A stretch of DNA of 64,000 nt, taken from NCBI GenBank assembly GCA_029215795.1, contig JARDYH010000004.1:214002517-214066516 (forward strand), given 5' to 3'. Both the position numbers and the translations under genes were made by a program. This document shows, piece after piece, positions 33,529 to 45,761 of this stretch. This stretch comes from Anniella stebbinsi. Its lineage: Eukaryota; Chordata; Lepidosauria; Squamata; Anniellidae. The stretch's first letter is position 1. Every line of letters begins with the position of its first letter. The notes beneath the pieces were generated by a model that saw only the letters and a program-made list of their open reading frames with translations, had not been told where the DNA came from and ran no database searches.

Positions 33529-34999
33529 TCATGGGCCCCAACAGTTGTCAATACCGTTATAAATCATTATAAAGCAGCAGTGTAGTTCCTACCTCAGATG
33601 CAATCTGTGGTCGAAGGCCGTGGATTTCTAAGCGAGCAATATGATTAAAAAACAAAACAAAAATGCTCTTGACAGCATGTGTACATTTGACAAATGTGCA
33701 TGAAAAACTGCATCCTTTTGAAATAAATGTGCATAGATGTGCTTAAATCAATGGGGGAGAAATGCATACATTTAAAATTGTGCATGGTCGATGCATACGT
33801 TTAGAAGAAATGCGCACAAAATATGTACAAATTTCCATGCCAAAAGAAAAAACAAAACTCGCAATCTGATACTGACACAAGTCGGAGCAAGCATTGAGGT
33901 AGAATTCAAAGAACCTTGAAGACCTCAGGTTTTGCTGATTGGAATATCCCTAGGAGAGAACTCGGATGCCACCTTGAGCTCTTTGAAAAAAGAGTGGGAT
34001 ATAAATGTAATAAATAAAAAAACCTCGTTTTCCAGCAGGAAAGATACATAACACAGTTGTTGAATAAACACTGTGCATGAAGTAGGTCCCAGATTTAATT
34101 CTAGGCATCTCAAATTAAAAGGATCCCAAGGAGCAGGCACTGGGAAAGACCTTGGTGATCCACCCTTAAACATAGGGTTAGACGGTCTCAGCAGAAGGCA
34201 AGATGTTATGTTCCCAAAAGAACCATGTTCTCCACAACAAGAGTGAGTAGCAAGTTGATCTGGATTTGCAGTAGATTGGCAAGGATTTCTAGGCACACTG
34301 ACTCATGAGAGAGTCTGTAGGTTTGCAGCCTTAGACACCAAACTACACACCTGCAACTGAAGCTCCTGAAAAATGTGAACCAACAGGTAGGGCAGACTCA
34401 GTTGAGTGAAGTCGTTGCGGTCTCCTCAAACTCAAGCCAAAATGTGTTTAGCTAAAATACACGTTTTTTTAAAAAAAAAAAAATTAGATGCCCTCTCCCC
34501 ACAAACCAACCAACATGAAACAAACGAGCGTGCAAGAGTAGAGATCTTTGACCACAGATGCTCAATGACATCTTTACATTCTTATGTAAAGGCTTCTCTC
34601 TGCTTAGACAGAATTAAGAATGTGCTGAACCCCTCCCTATTTCTTCCACAGAACTTTGCAAGCCAAAGATCAACCCCGCTGAACTTATGGCTACCTCTTG
34701 CTGCAAACTCCTTGCTTTCTGTTCCTCACTGGATGGTAGACAACTGACCTCAAAAAGGCCAAGATTATACATCATTGGTATAATAAACTTGGAGTTACTG
34801 TCCGAACAAATGGGAATTATAAAATACATCATTTCCTGATGGGAACTGCAACCACCAGGGATCTAGAGCAATTAGCAATTGCACTCAGATATCTAGGAGA
34901 TGGCTGCTTGTTTGTTTACTAAGTGATCAACCAAAATTCTCCAGCCAAACCAAAAAAAAGCAGATTTAGCATTTTAAAGGATTCCTTCGTAGAAACTTA

Positions 35000-35395
35000 G
35001 AATTATAGAATCATAGAATAGTGGAGTTGGAAGGGGCCTATAAGGCCATCAAGTCCAATCCCCTGCTCAATGCAGCAATCCACCTTAAAACATACCTCAC
35101 AGATGGTTGTCCAGCTGCCTCTTGAATGTCTCTAGTGTGGGAGAGCCCACGACCCCCCAAGGTAATTGGTTCCATTGTTGAGCTACTCTAACAGGAAATT
35201 TTTCCTGATGTCCAGCCGGAATCTGGCTTCCTGTAACTTGAACCCATTTTTCCACGTCCTGTATTCTGAGATGATCAAGAAGAGATCCTGACCCTCCTTG
35301 TGTGGCAACCTTTCAAGTATTTGAAGAGTGCTATCATGTCTCCCCTCAGTCTTCTCTTCTCAAGGCTCAACATGCCCAGTTCTTTCAGTCCTTAT
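35000..35395 (-). mobile_element. CR1 LINE 3' end (classic amniote type)
   Basis: Begins with the tail ATTATAGAATCATAGAATAG and GAGTTGGAAGGGGCCTATAAGG, then CAAGTCCAATCCCCTGCTCAATG, the usual amniote CR1 3' UTR read on the minus strand. It continues into the C-terminal reverse-transcriptase coding end (TTTTTCCTGATGTCCAGCC). It is a different subfamily from the other CR1 copies in the window, which end CTTATGTTCTTATG. Confidence 0.9.
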
Positions 35396-35508
35396 ACTGA
35401 CTTTCAAGAAAGAAGTCACTGAGGATGCAATTCTATGAAATTGGCCAACAGCCTCTGAAGTTGGAGAAAGTCAATGCCGAGTATCCAATGCAGGGTGGCC
35501 ACAGCAAG

Positions 35509-35845
35509 GAGGCAATCTTTGCCTCCACTCTCCAGCCACCCTGCATTTTAGCTAGATGGGCAATTTTGCCCATCTAGCAGAGGCTTCAGGGAGGGGGAGG
35601 GAAGGAGGCTGGGGACAGCTGGGGATAATCATAGCCTCATGTCCCCAGTCACCTCCCCTTCTCGCCCCCAGGAATGTCTCTTTTCCCCCATCTCCTTGCT
35701 CTCTTTCGCATGTGTGGAGAGGTAGCCACCTCAGTTCTCTCCATGCCTGCTGGGAGGGGAAGGGGGCAGGGAGCATGGTTTCCTGGCTCTCAGTTCAGAG
35801 CCCTGTCTTTGAGCCCGGAGCCTGGAAAATAAACAATCCTATGCC
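35509..35845 (+). repeat. Repeat V, copy 1
   Basis: Shares ordered motifs with 49041-49370: CTGCATTTT, GAGGGAAGGAGGCTGG, TCTCTTT..CCCCCATCTCC, CAGTTCTCTCCATGCCTGCTGGGAGGGGAAGG and CCTGGAAAAT. Unclassified. A hAT element (35854-36237) is inserted at its 3' edge. Confidence 0.6.
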
Positions 35846-35853
35846 CCCACCAG

Positions 35854-36237
35854 CAGGGCCGTACAGAGCTGGTCATATGCCCAGGCCAGATGGGAAGTGT
35901 GTGCCCCCCCCCAATTTCAAACTGCTCATTAAGTATTTTTTAATCAGTGGCACTGATTCAGTGCTAAATACATATAAGAACTAGAATGATTTATAAAAAA
36001 AGGTAATGGGAAGCACTTTTATTCAAGATGTAAGACATCACTTCTTCACATTCATAATTTCACGAAGGACAGCTTCTGCGCCGTTTCTGCAAGGCGGGCT
36101 CCTCACTTCTCAATGGGCCGCTTACGCTACGGAAGCAGTAGCATAAGCTGGGGGGGGACCTCCTCATCAGAGTACCCCCTCAAAATCATGGGCCCCGGGC
36201 CAACTGGCCCCACTGGGCCCCCCACTGCATGGCCCTG
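35854..36237 (-). mobile_element. hAT-type MITE, CAGGGCC family (complete)
   Basis: A 384 bp element with ends CAGGGCCGTACAGAG and ACTGCATGGCCCTG, flanked by a perfect 8 bp duplication CCCACCAG (35846-35853 and 36238-36245). The inverted partial copy at 16402-16627 covers its right half. No transposase. Confidence 0.92.
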
Positions 36238-37305
36238 CCCACCAGACACTGTCTAAGGGATATAGAATTGCTCCTTCCATCATGTTTAGATGTATGCAGT
36301 TTGTAGCAAAAAGGTTGGGGTATTTCCCAGCTCAGGGGTAGGAAGACGGTAGATCAGGAGGTGATCTGCAGTAGATCGGCACAGATCTCTGATTCCAAAT
36401 TGTCAGCATCAAAACTATAGCTGCAACAAAATGTCCCGTCCCACCCCTAAATTATACTGCTCAGATGAAGAAAGCTTGAGTAACCAGGAGTACATTTTTG
36501 TGTCATCGGACTGTCAATTCTGGACAGTTCTGGGGCTCAAAGCAAATTCATGAGCTCATAATTCCCCCAAGCCTCAGTTTTGCCCACTACTGCTCTCAAA
36601 AAATGAGGCATGATTTTCCCCCGACCCTTTTGGGCTATTAAAAGGCTAAGACACCAAGAAACATCAGTATGAAAGGGTATGTCAGCTCTAAATCAAATTA
36701 TGCATCCTACACAGCTGAATGCCATGAATAACTAACATAACCCCATGGAAAATGACATTCCACATTTGGTTACCAAAAAAGAGTAACTGAAGGCCAATGA
36801 AAGGTTCATTTGAAATGTTGTCTTTGTTCATGCGGGGGTTGCGCTAGCGAGTATCTGTTGTTACGAAATAGCAACAGTTCTGAATGCTGCATTGTACTGT
36901 CAAGGACTCCACAGTTTCATAGCCAGCATATGAGGGCATAGCATATCGGTCTATGAACTGAGCAGCGACATTTCTTCAGTGTCTTTGAGAAACGACTATG
37001 GCTGCCATGTGAGGCAAGGCTGAGAAAATGTAAGCAAAGTAGATCCCGTTAGAACTTTGCTTTGTTTAGTTCACCTTCAAAGGAGAATGTTTCAGAAATA
37101 ACCCTCAACTGGCATTTATTGATTATTATTTTATTTACAGTATCTTTACACACACACCTCCCTTCAGGCAAAAATCAGCTACCAACGTGGCTTATGAAGG
37201 TATCCTGCCCTCAGGCTTATGATGGAAAAGGAAACGGGTGGAGAAAAACAGTTCTTAGTTTTAAAGTTCTTAGAGGTGTTATTTCTCGGAGGCAAGGGTG
37301 GAAGC

Positions 37306-37655
37306 TAGGGTTACCCTATGGAAAGGAGGACAGGGCTCCTGTATCTTGAATGGATGTATAGAAAAGGGAATTTGAGCAGGTGTCATTTGTATGCATGCAG
37401 CACCTTGTGGAATTCCCTCTTCATCACAACAGTTTAACCTGCAGGAGCTATACTAGAGTGACCAGATACAAAAGAGAGCAGGGCTCCTGCAGCTTGAACT
37501 GTTGTATAGAAAAGGGAATTTCTGCAGGTGTCATTTGTATGCATGGAATTTCACCAGGTTCTGCATGCATACAAATGATCCCTGCTGAAATTCCCTTTTC
37601 TATGCAACTGTTAAAGATACAGGAGCCCTGTCCTCCTTTCCATAGGGTCACCCTA
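37306..37655. mobile_element. hAT inverted-dimer MITE, copy 5 (variant subfamily)
   Basis: Ends TAGGGTTACCCTATGG AAAGGAGGACAGGGC and GTCCTCCTTTCCATAGGGTCACCCTA. The inner modules differ slightly from copies 1-4 (CTCCTGTATCTTGAATG, GCATGCAGCACC), marking a second subfamily shared with 42431-43000. The flanking 8-mers are not clearly duplicated. Confidence 0.8.
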
Positions 37656-37737
37656 GAAAGCAAGCTCCCTGCAGCTGTACCTTTCCTGGTGGATGTTTGG
37701 GGCCAAGTTGATCTCCCCCTTGTCATGGGGTCCTTCT

Positions 37738-37738
37738 A

Positions 37739-37780
<42 letters not shown>

Positions 37781-39150
37781 TATAACCCGCCTCTCCCTTC
37801 GGATCGAGGCGGGGAACACAATGTAAAATACAAGAATCACAAACAGTTAAAAAAAATTAAAACAAGAGAAAATGCATATTAAAACATCTTAAAATTCATC
37901 CAGATAGGCCTGCCAGAAGAGAGCAGTCTACATGAAGTCTGCTAATTTGTCTAATCTCCTCCGGCTTTCCATTCCATAGTCTGGGAGCGATGGAAGAGAA
38001 GGTCCTCTGGGTAACACTCGCCAGCCTAGTTCCGGCTGGCTTGAGTAAGTTCTTCCCAGAGGACCTAAGAGTGCGGGGCGGATTGTATGGGAGAAGGCGA
38101 TCCCGCAGATAACCTGGACCCAAACCATGTAGGGCTTTAAAGGTAATAACCAACACTTTATACTTCGCCCAGAAACTGATTGGCAGCCAGTGAAGTGATT
38201 TTAAAACTGGTGTAATGTGGTCACCCCTAGATATACCGGTGATCAACCTGGCTGCCATATTTTGAACAAGTTGAAGTTTCCGGACTAGGCACAAAGGTAG
38301 CCCTATGTACAGTGCATTGCAGAAGTCGAGCCTCGAAGTTACCAGCGTGTGCACTACCGTCTTTAGGTCTTCCAACTCTAGGAAGGGGCGCAGCTGGCGT
38401 ATCACCCGAAGCTGATAGTAGGCACTCCTGGCCATCGCATCAATCTGAGCTGTCATCTGGAGCGACGGATCCGGGAGTACCCCCAAGCTGCGAACACAGT
38501 CTTTCAGGGGGGGTGTAACCCCATCCAGAACTGGTTGACACACCTCCAAACCCAGGTTGGGGCCTTTGACAGCGAGCACCTCCGTCTTGTCTGGATTCAG
38601 CTTCAGTTTGTTTTTCCTCATCCAGCCCATTACCGCCTCCAAGCATTCATTCAGAGGAGACACACTATCCTTAGCTGACGATGTTGTCGAAGACATAGAG
38701 AAATATATTTTGGGTGTCATCAGCATATTGATAGCACCCCGCCCCATGCCTCCGCATGATCTCTCCCAGCGGTTTCATGTAAATGTTAAACAGCATTGGG
38801 GAAAGGATGGCACCTTGTGGTACACCACATAGCAACTCCTTTTTTGAGGAGCAGCTATCCCCAAGCATCACCATCTGGAACCTGCCCGAGAGATAGGATC
38901 GGAACCACTGAAGCACAGTGCCCCCCATTCCCAATTCCCCCAGGCGCTCCAGAAGGATACCATGGTCGATGGTATCGAAAGCCGCTGAGAGGTCCAGGAG
39001 TACCAGCAGGGACACACTCCCCCTGTTGATACTAAGGCGTAGATCATCCACTAAGGAGACCAAAGCGGTCTCAACTCCGTATCCTGCCCTGAAGCCGGTT
39101 TGAAATGGGTCTAGATCCTTGGCTCTCTGATGGATGAGCCTAGAGTAGGG
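37738..39150 (-). mobile_element. L2-clade LINE, 5'-truncated, broken reverse transcriptase
   Basis: On the minus strand: DPFQTGFRAGYGVETALVSLVDDL, LLDLSAAFDTIDHGILLERL, GVPQGAILSPMLFNIYMKPL, the catalytic YQYADDTQ (YADD at 38716-38727), LNPDKTEVLAVKGP, LDFCNALYIGLP and LQLVQNMAARLITGI, then HWLPISFWAKYKVLVITFKALHGLGPGYLRDRL. The frame shifts just after YADD (about 38695-38712) and otherwise reads well, so this copy is younger or better preserved than 17926-19490. The 3' UTR is a different subfamily (CCGCCTCTCCCTTCGGATCG) and ends in (ATT)n at 37738-37780. The endonuclease and ORF1 are missing. Confidence 0.92.
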
Positions 39151-39294
39151 ATGGGTGGAATCCATCCAGAGGGTGAAGTTCACCAAGCTTTCAGCAGCTT
39201 GACCCCCCCGGTCTCTGACTCCTTACGCGTGAGTCAGGGCGAGTCAGTTCTGTCCACGGATCGAGTCAGTTCAATTCACAGATTTTGGAGAGGG

Positions 39295-39400
39295 CATTAT
39301 TTGCGCAATTCACACAAATTGTGGCTGTGATTTGCTTCATTTGTGCAAATTGTGGCCATCATCTGCTTACTTTGCACAAATTGCACTATGCAATCCAGGA
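39295..39400 (+). repeat. Short degenerate TTTGTGCAAATT repeats
   Basis: Repeated GCAATTCACACAAATTGTGG / ATTTGTGCAAATTGTGG motifs as at 15925. They probably belong to the element starting TAGGGATGGGTGG (39145). Confidence 0.5.
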
Positions 39401-39538
39401 TAAGGTGCCCTACTTTACTGAGGACAGTCTTCCATTAGAAGGGCTGTCTGATGTCAGTCCTCTATTTGAAAGGATACTCTGTTTGAAGGGTTGTCCAATC
39501 CAAGTCCAGTTTAAAGTTAAAGAATCATAAGAAGCTGG
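39400..39538 (+). repeat. Repeat W, copy 4
   Basis: AGGTGCCCTACTTTACTGAGGACAG, TAGAAGGGCTGTCTGATG, CCAATCCAAGTCCAGTTTAAAG and ATCATAAGAAG, the fullest copy of this family here. Confidence 0.65.
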
Positions 39539-39539
39539 A

Positions 39540-40062
39540 AAAGCAGGAAACAAAGAAATTAACCCCAATTAACAAAGAAATAGAAAATGTGTGTACAAAA
39601 TTATGCCTGATGTGCAGAATGTGGAGAAGGGAATCATTTTTCTCCCTCTCTTATAATTCTAGAATCTGGGGTCATCCCATGAAGCTGATTGGTAGGAGAA
39701 TCAGGACAGATCAAAGGAAGTGCTTCTTCACACAGTGCATAGTTAAACTATGGAACTTACTACCACAAGATGTAATGATGTCCACCAATTTGGATGGCTT
39801 TAAAAGGGGGTTGGATAAATTCCTGAAGGAGAAGTCTGTCAATGGCTACTAGCCCTGTTGGTGATGTGCTACCTCCAGTATCAGAGGCAAGAAGGCTATG
39901 TACACCAGTTGCTGGGGACTATGGGTGGGAGGGTGCTGTTGTACCCATGTCCAGTTTGTGGGGTTCACAGTCAATAGCTGGTTGACCACTGTGTGAACAG
40001 GATGCTGGACTAGATGGACCTTTGGTCTGATCCAACATGGTTCTTCTTGTGTTCTTATGTAA
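39540..40062 (+). mobile_element. CR1-type LINE 3' end
   Basis: C-terminal reverse-transcriptase remnant (YNSRIWGHPMKLIGRRIRTDQRKCFFTQCIVKLWNLLPQ... FKRGLDKFLKEKSVNG) followed by the 3' UTR ending CTAGATGGACCTTTGGTCTGATCC...TGTTCTTATG. It is continuous in frame for about 85 codons, 5'-truncated. Confidence 0.88.
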
Positions 40063-40354
40063 CACTTAGCATTAGACTAAGCAGGCACATAGCCATCAGG
40101 ACTAGTAGCCACTGTAGACTTGGTCACAGTCTTTGGAAAATGCTTAGATGATTTGTATTTCCTTTTCAGGTATAGTAATTATTTGATTATATAAAATATG
40201 CAGATTTCATGTAAATATGTGTCTGCTCTTGTCCTTTTTCTGGCTATGTGTTTCCTTTTTTTAAGTGCTTACCCTAATCTGTGGGGAAGGAATGGGATGG
40301 GATAATGTAGACATACAGTTCGGTGTCACTGATCGATCAGCCATTTCCAGTATT

Positions 40355-40432
40355 TTTAGTGCGATCCTACAAAAGTCTACTCAGAGATAATTCAGTGGGG
40401 CTTACTCCAAGGTAATAGGATTGCAGCATGCT
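40355..40432. mobile_element. Hairpin MITE (CAATGGGACTTACTC family)
   Basis: GTGCGATCCTACAAAAGTCTACTC...CAGTGGGGCTTACTCC...AATAGGATTGCA: inverted ends GCGATCCTA / TAGGATTGC. A partial copy is at 12326-12375. Confidence 0.6.
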
Positions 40433-41224
40433 TTCAAAGGAGTCTCACCGCTGTGGAAATACAGCCAGTTTCAAACAACTGCCATCTTATTTGTGGGCAG
40501 GTTGTTCTCCAACTTTCACGTGGAATTTCATTCATTGACAAATTCATTTCATCAGCAAAACACAAGAGGCAACTTGGCAGGAGTGTGAATGACAAGAGAC
40601 CATTTCTTTAATAGGCATTCCAAAAATGGAGAACGTTCGAGATATGAATTTTTGATTGCCCTTGAAGATCTGGGCATTTTTGTGAGGGAGTCCACTTCAA
40701 AGTCATTCCAGTCCTTAAAAAAAATCAGTATCTCCAAAATGCAACTTAAAATATGGGAATCTCCCCCCCTCACTCACTCCCAACACCAAACTTAGTTCAC
40801 CTTTAATTCCTACTTGTATGCATCACAGGAATATTGCCTCCCAAAGTTTGTCAAGTAGAGAGTAGCACGTAAAGAGAAGCACTTCAAGATTTTTTTGTTT
40901 GTTTTTTTTAAAAAATCCAGAATACATTAGACACAAGTGATGACTTTTTATCAGAGCATCCCACTGAAAGAGATAATAGCAAGGTTGCAGAGAGACCTAA
41001 ACAACTGGGTAGACTGTTCTTACTTAGTGACTAAATGGATAGGTAATTATTGGGCTGTGTGATATAAAGATACACACTTCCCCATTTTAAAGGCCTGTGT
41101 AGGGGAAGAGGGGAGGGAATGAGCCAAGAGCAGAGGTTGCAAGAGACTTCATTAGGAAGGAGTGGAGCTAGGACAGCTGCAGCTCATGACTAAGGGTTGT
41201 TGTGACGTAGGAGATCCAATTGTG

Positions 41225-41320
41225 GATAGTTCTCTATTTTAAGGACTGTCAGAGGACAGTCCTCTAGTCTTCTCTTTGAAGGGCTGTTCGGTCGAAGGCT
41301 GATTTAAAGATAAAGGCTGA
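41225..41320 (+). repeat. Repeat W, copy 5
   Basis: GTTCTCTATTTTAAGGACTG, GGACAGTCCTCTAGTC, GAAGGGCTGTTCGGTCGAAGG and TTTAAAGATAAAG in the order seen in the other W copies. Confidence 0.5.
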
Positions 41321-42068
41321 TGTCGCTCAACATATTAGGCAATGGATAGCGTACTGACCGTGCGTTAGGTAGGCGGTGCTCCCTACACGACATGTTGCTC
41401 TGCCGTCCATTGAGCGGCTGAAAGTTCCGGCGTCCGTCTTGGCTGCAACGTCTCCTCCCTCCCCCTCCCTCAGTCCTCCAGCCGTATCCCAGCATGCACC
41501 ACAAGCTCTGCCGGCTGTATCAGAGCAGCCGGTGGTTTTCAGCTGCTCCGGCTGGCAGACCTCTATGCCCAAATGGAATAGAGATGGGGGGTTGGTTTTG
41601 GACAACACTTTAAACAACAGGCTTTGGGCTAAACAACGTGCAAGCGCATTGTTTATCTTTGTTGCTTGATTGGGCGGAATAGCGTACCGTCAGTTCTGTG
41701 TGCGTAGTGTGTAACCCTCCACATGACACAATAAGCAACACAATTGACGGTTGCTTCCCACCTACCCACCCCTGTTGCCTAATGTGTCATGCCAAACCAG
41801 CCAAAGATTCTTAAGAAGAGAGAGCATGGTCCTTCAAGAGTTAGCACCTGGACAGCAGACTGAAGGGGCAGGTTCAGAGGCCACCTGGTCAAAGTTTTCT
41901 GCACAATGGTGGGCAGCCTACTTAAATTATAATGATTATTTCCAAATTTTCATCAAAACACAAATTACCATATGCACATTTTATGCAAAAGATGTCCTTA
42001 TTTGTCCTTTTCTGATGATGCATTTCCTCCTTTTTGTCAATCTATACATGGCCGCTTTGAGTGCTGTC

Positions 42069-42405
42069 TCCAGGTTTTTGAGGGTCCTTGGTTAAGATAC
42101 CTTCAATGGTCCCCTTTGGTCAGTGAGTCCACCATCTCACCACCATTTCATTAGCTGCTCTTCTCATGCTGCCATTTGTTTGCTTGACAGGTAGAGAGAC
42201 TGTGAACAAATAGGCAGTGGCAACAACTGTTCCTCCTTCTCGCCACCGCCGTTGTCTTGACCAGAGCAAGACACAGATGAACAAACAGGATGCACTGGTG
42301 AAGAGGAGGAGTAACTCCAGGGGTCTTTTGTCAGTGGGCCACTACTGGGTTGGGGGCTTTCAGCAGGTGTCCAACCATGCCTACCTTTGATGCTAGCCTC
42401 AGCCA
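42069..42405 (+). repeat. Repeat X, copy 2
   Basis: CTCCAGGTTTTTGAGGGTCC to CAACTCCAGGGG-like TAACTCCAGGGG, colinear with 1796-2150. It adds a shared downstream part CCACTACTGGGTTGGGGG and GGTGTCCAACCATGCC. Confidence 0.7.
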
Positions 42406-42430
42406 TTGTAAAGATAATACCTATTTAGGT

Positions 42431-43000
42431 CAAGACCAGATACAAAAGAGGGCAGGGCTCCTGCAGCTTGAACTGTTGTGATGAAGAGGGGATTTCACCA
42501 GGTGCTGCATGCATACAAATGACAAAAACACACTGATGTGGATCCACTGATATGGGTCTGGACGTGTTTAACTACTGTGATGTGCTATATCACACCTTGC
42601 ATGTCATATAAACATAAGTGCATGCTAAATGGACATTTATCTGAATTTAACAGTGATTTTTGCCCTGGATATTAAACATTCCAGTTCAACAATAATGTTG
42701 TCAGTGTTTAATAACTGGAATGTTTAATATCCAGGGTAAAAATCACTGTTAAATTCAAATAAATGTCCATTTAGCATGCACTAGTGTTTATATGACATGC
42801 AAGGTGTGATATAGCACATACACAGTAGTTAAACATGTCCAGACTCATATCGGTGGATCCACTTCGGTGTGTTTTTGTTTTAGTGTGAGGACTGCCTCTT
42901 CGTGTTTTGTTGCATACAAATGACACCTGCTGAAATTCCCTTTTCTATGCAACTGTTCAAGATACAGGACCCCTGTCCTCCTTTCCACATGGTTGCCCTA
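42431..43000. mobile_element. hAT MITE half-element, interrupted
   Basis: GACCAGATACAAAAGAGGGCAGGGCTCC...GGTGCTGCATGCATACAAATGAC (to 42523) continues after a 353 bp palindrome as GTTGCATACAAATGACACC...TTCAAGATACAGGA...CCTCCTTTCCACATGGTTGCCCTA. This equals the second half of 37306-37655. It suggests that each half of the dimer, with its own inverted ends, exists as a unit. Confidence 0.7.
42524..42876. mobile_element. Long palindromic MITE, nested
   Basis: A 353 bp near-perfect palindrome. AAAAACACACTGATGTGG at the left pairs with CCACTTCGGTGTGTTTTT at the right. The arms run inward through GGACATTTAT...AACAGTGATTTTTGCCCTGG and its inverted partner to a centre near 42694, where CAACAATAATGTTG forms a small inner hairpin. 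Only scattered mismatches separate the arms. It interrupts a hAT MITE copy. Superfamily unknown: I see no clear target duplication. Confidence 0.85.
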
Positions 43001-44024
43001 TACAATATATCTAATACTAACAACAGGCCTTGGCCTAGTTCAGGCTGCAATGAACTCCCATTTGGCGTTTGTCAAAAAGAATTCTCCATACATACATGTG
43101 GAGTGACCCTGGCCAGGAAAAGTGGCAGCAATATGGGGGCAAATCAATGGGTACAGCTAACTCACACATCCCCACATACCCCTCCATGCATTCAGTCAAT
43201 GTTTTGGGAGGTCATGGGCAACCTTCTCGGGAAAAAATATTTTGGTATTACTTCACACTGTCAATAAAATGCCTGTGGTGGACATGACTGGCTTTTGACA
43301 GTCGAGAAAAAAAATGTCATAACTGTATTGTAGGAAATAGGTAATTGCAGAAACAGAAGAGCCGACAACTGCAATTACAACTTTGAAAGCCATTTAGACT
43401 TTTGCTTCCCAAATCCTAAAATTGCTCTTAAATAACAAATGTTTTCCTGGTTCCTCACTCTGTACAACCGTTTCCCCAGCTATAGAAAGAGAGGAGCATG
43501 TAAATCAAAAGCCATAATTCTGTAGCTTCACGGCAGCTATTATTCAGTCACTTAGCAATGGTAGTTTTTTGGAACTTTGTTCTTTTTCCTCTTGATTTTA
43601 CACAAAAGGAGGCTCGAAGCCACAATTCGCCCTCCCCCCAAACCTAAATACCTAAAAGTATTATTTTAATAGATATTATGCTATTCGGTTGCATTTATGC
43701 CTCCTCCCAGATACTTCCTGCAACACACATCAACAATGCTAATGCAGTATACTGCCAATCATTAGAGTTACATTTATCTGTTAATCAACTATTGTGATTC
43801 TCTCGACCAACCCCATGCATTTCCATAGTTTTGGACTTTGTCAAAAGGCGATCTCCCCTCTCCATAGTTACAAGTGCCATGAAGGTTGCTTACTCACTGT
43901 TAAAGCTATAAATTTTTTGTGCCTCATTATTTGTAAGGATGTCGGAGGAATCTGGTTGGAGGGATTAAGCTCGTCGTACTTTCGGAAGCTCGGGTCCCTG
44001 TACTTCTGCCAGCTGGACCAACTC

Positions 44025-44520
44025 AGCTATGATTTGCATAATGTGCACTCATTTTGGGCGTAGTTTGCACAAATTGTGCAAATCACAGCTGAAATTTGCA
44101 CACATTACACAATGACCACTGTGATTCACGCAAATGTTTCTCCAATCTTAAATTTGGTTCATCCCGAATGTTGAGATTTTAAAAAAAAACCTAACAGGAA
44201 AATCCATGTGTTGTTTTTGTGTGCATTTCTCCTAGTGCATTCACTTTTGTATACAAATTTACCTAATGTACCCATTTTTGCAAGCAATTTTTATAATGTA
44301 ATGCATTTTTGTAAGTTGCTTTCATTGAGATAAAAAATTTTGAATCCACTTTTCCCTAATATACACAGTTTTGATTGGAGAACGCCATTGCAAAATTTGG
44401 AGAAATGTGAATTTCAAAGCAGAACTGAGTGTGTGTGCATATTGGTTTGAATGTGCAAAATTAGGTAAATTCACTTTAAAATATGAACCAAATGAATTTC
44501 TGACCTATCCCTAACTGTAG
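44025..44520. repeat. Degenerate TGCATTTTTG / TTTGCACAAATT repeats
   Basis: A patch of TTTGCACAAATTGTGCAAATC-like motifs (44025-44130) is followed by spaced TGCATTTTTGTA-like motifs. It ends GAACCAAATGAATTTCTGACC TATCCCTA, the terminus seen at 59462 and 60945. Probably a decayed hAT element with internal minisatellite sequence. Confidence 0.5.
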
Positions 44521-45136
44521 AGCAGCTTTAATGAAATGATTGCATTGTCTCTGAGGTTCTGTGGAAAGGATGTCCTATTAATTACTGCACACTCGTTGCA
44601 TGGTGTGCTGTTAGTTGTTGTTATGTACCAAATGACAAAATCCCTACCTCTAAAAATATGTTAATTCCATGAATCAACAAATAGCATGTGAACCAGCTGA
44701 TGCGCAGCAGTTGGATTGCTAACCAGAAAGTTCTGTACCTAAGTCAGAATTTCTACTTTCTTTTTCAGTAGGCTTATCTCCATGCCAAAAAAATATCACC
44801 CACTTAAATCTGTGCCAGCCTGCTGTTAAAAGTGAAGGAACAGCAAATAGTGGGCTGAATGCAAGTAAGAGAATGCGTTTAAGATGCAGATTTGTAAAGT
44901 AGCATCCAGAACTCATTAAAGCTTGATTCAAATGTCTCACACTTTCCTCATTCATTTTAATGGGTCTACTGTAAGTAAGACTAACTTTGGATAATACTCA
45001 TGGTCCCAATACAGATCCTACTACTGCAGCAAATAGAGATGGGAGAATCTTAAACATGGGATTCAAATACGTGTTTAATGTCACATCTGACCATAAGAAA
45101 AATTCCATGTTGGGCTATGGCATCTTCCTCCAGATG

Positions 45137-45240
45137 CTTTGGCCTACAAGTCCCAGCATCTCTGAAATGCGGGCTGGGGCTGGCTGGGGCTGATGGGAGA
45201 TGTAGGCCAAAACACCTGGAAGGACCCAGGTTGGGGAAGG
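45137..45240. mobile_element. Hairpin MITE (CTACAAGTCCCAGCAT family)
   Basis: CCAGATGCTTTGGCCTACAAGTCCCAGCATC pairs with GATGGGAGATGTAGGCCAAAACACCTGG; the rest is GGCTGGGGCTGG. No target duplication identified. Confidence 0.65.
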
Positions 45241-45761
45241 ATGGGCTGTGGTTTCATCAAACCATTAAAAGAAGCCAAAGATTGCTTCTTTAAAGGGTAT
45301 TACTAATGTGGGAAGATTTTCAGCAAGCAAGTTTTTTAAAAAATCCTGTTCAGAGTTTTGGGGACATTTCATCACCCTCTTGTGAGGTATTTACTTGCCG
45401 CCCTGTGCCATAGGCATTTACTTTAACAAGGTCTCAATTGGGAACGTGTACTTCAACACCTAAAAAGAAACTGAAATCTTCTGAAAAGCCTGGCCCTTCT
45501 TGTTCAGAAAGTATGCGTAAGCACATGAGGTGGAATTAACAGCATGCAGAAGCCATGTGATAGCGCTTGATGTTTGAGGCCACAGCTGGGTGTCTTTTAG
45601 TACCTGTGAGGTGTTGAAAGCAACCACTTGGTTAAAACCCAGCAGGGTGAGTTGCACTGATCCTTTTTCTGCCCTTTGGTTAGAATTAACTGGGAAAATA
45701 GGAAGTCCTAGAGGCACTATAAGCAACAGAAGACCAATGAAGCAAAGATAAAAGTAAATGA

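Noticed and set aside
35556..35984. 142-codon + strand frame
   Set aside because: It runs from repeat V into a hAT MITE with no conserved content; chance frame in GC-rich sequence.
37896..38747. 283-codon minus-strand frame as a host gene
   Set aside because: Same LINE protein as above; it continues into the YADD part in another frame.
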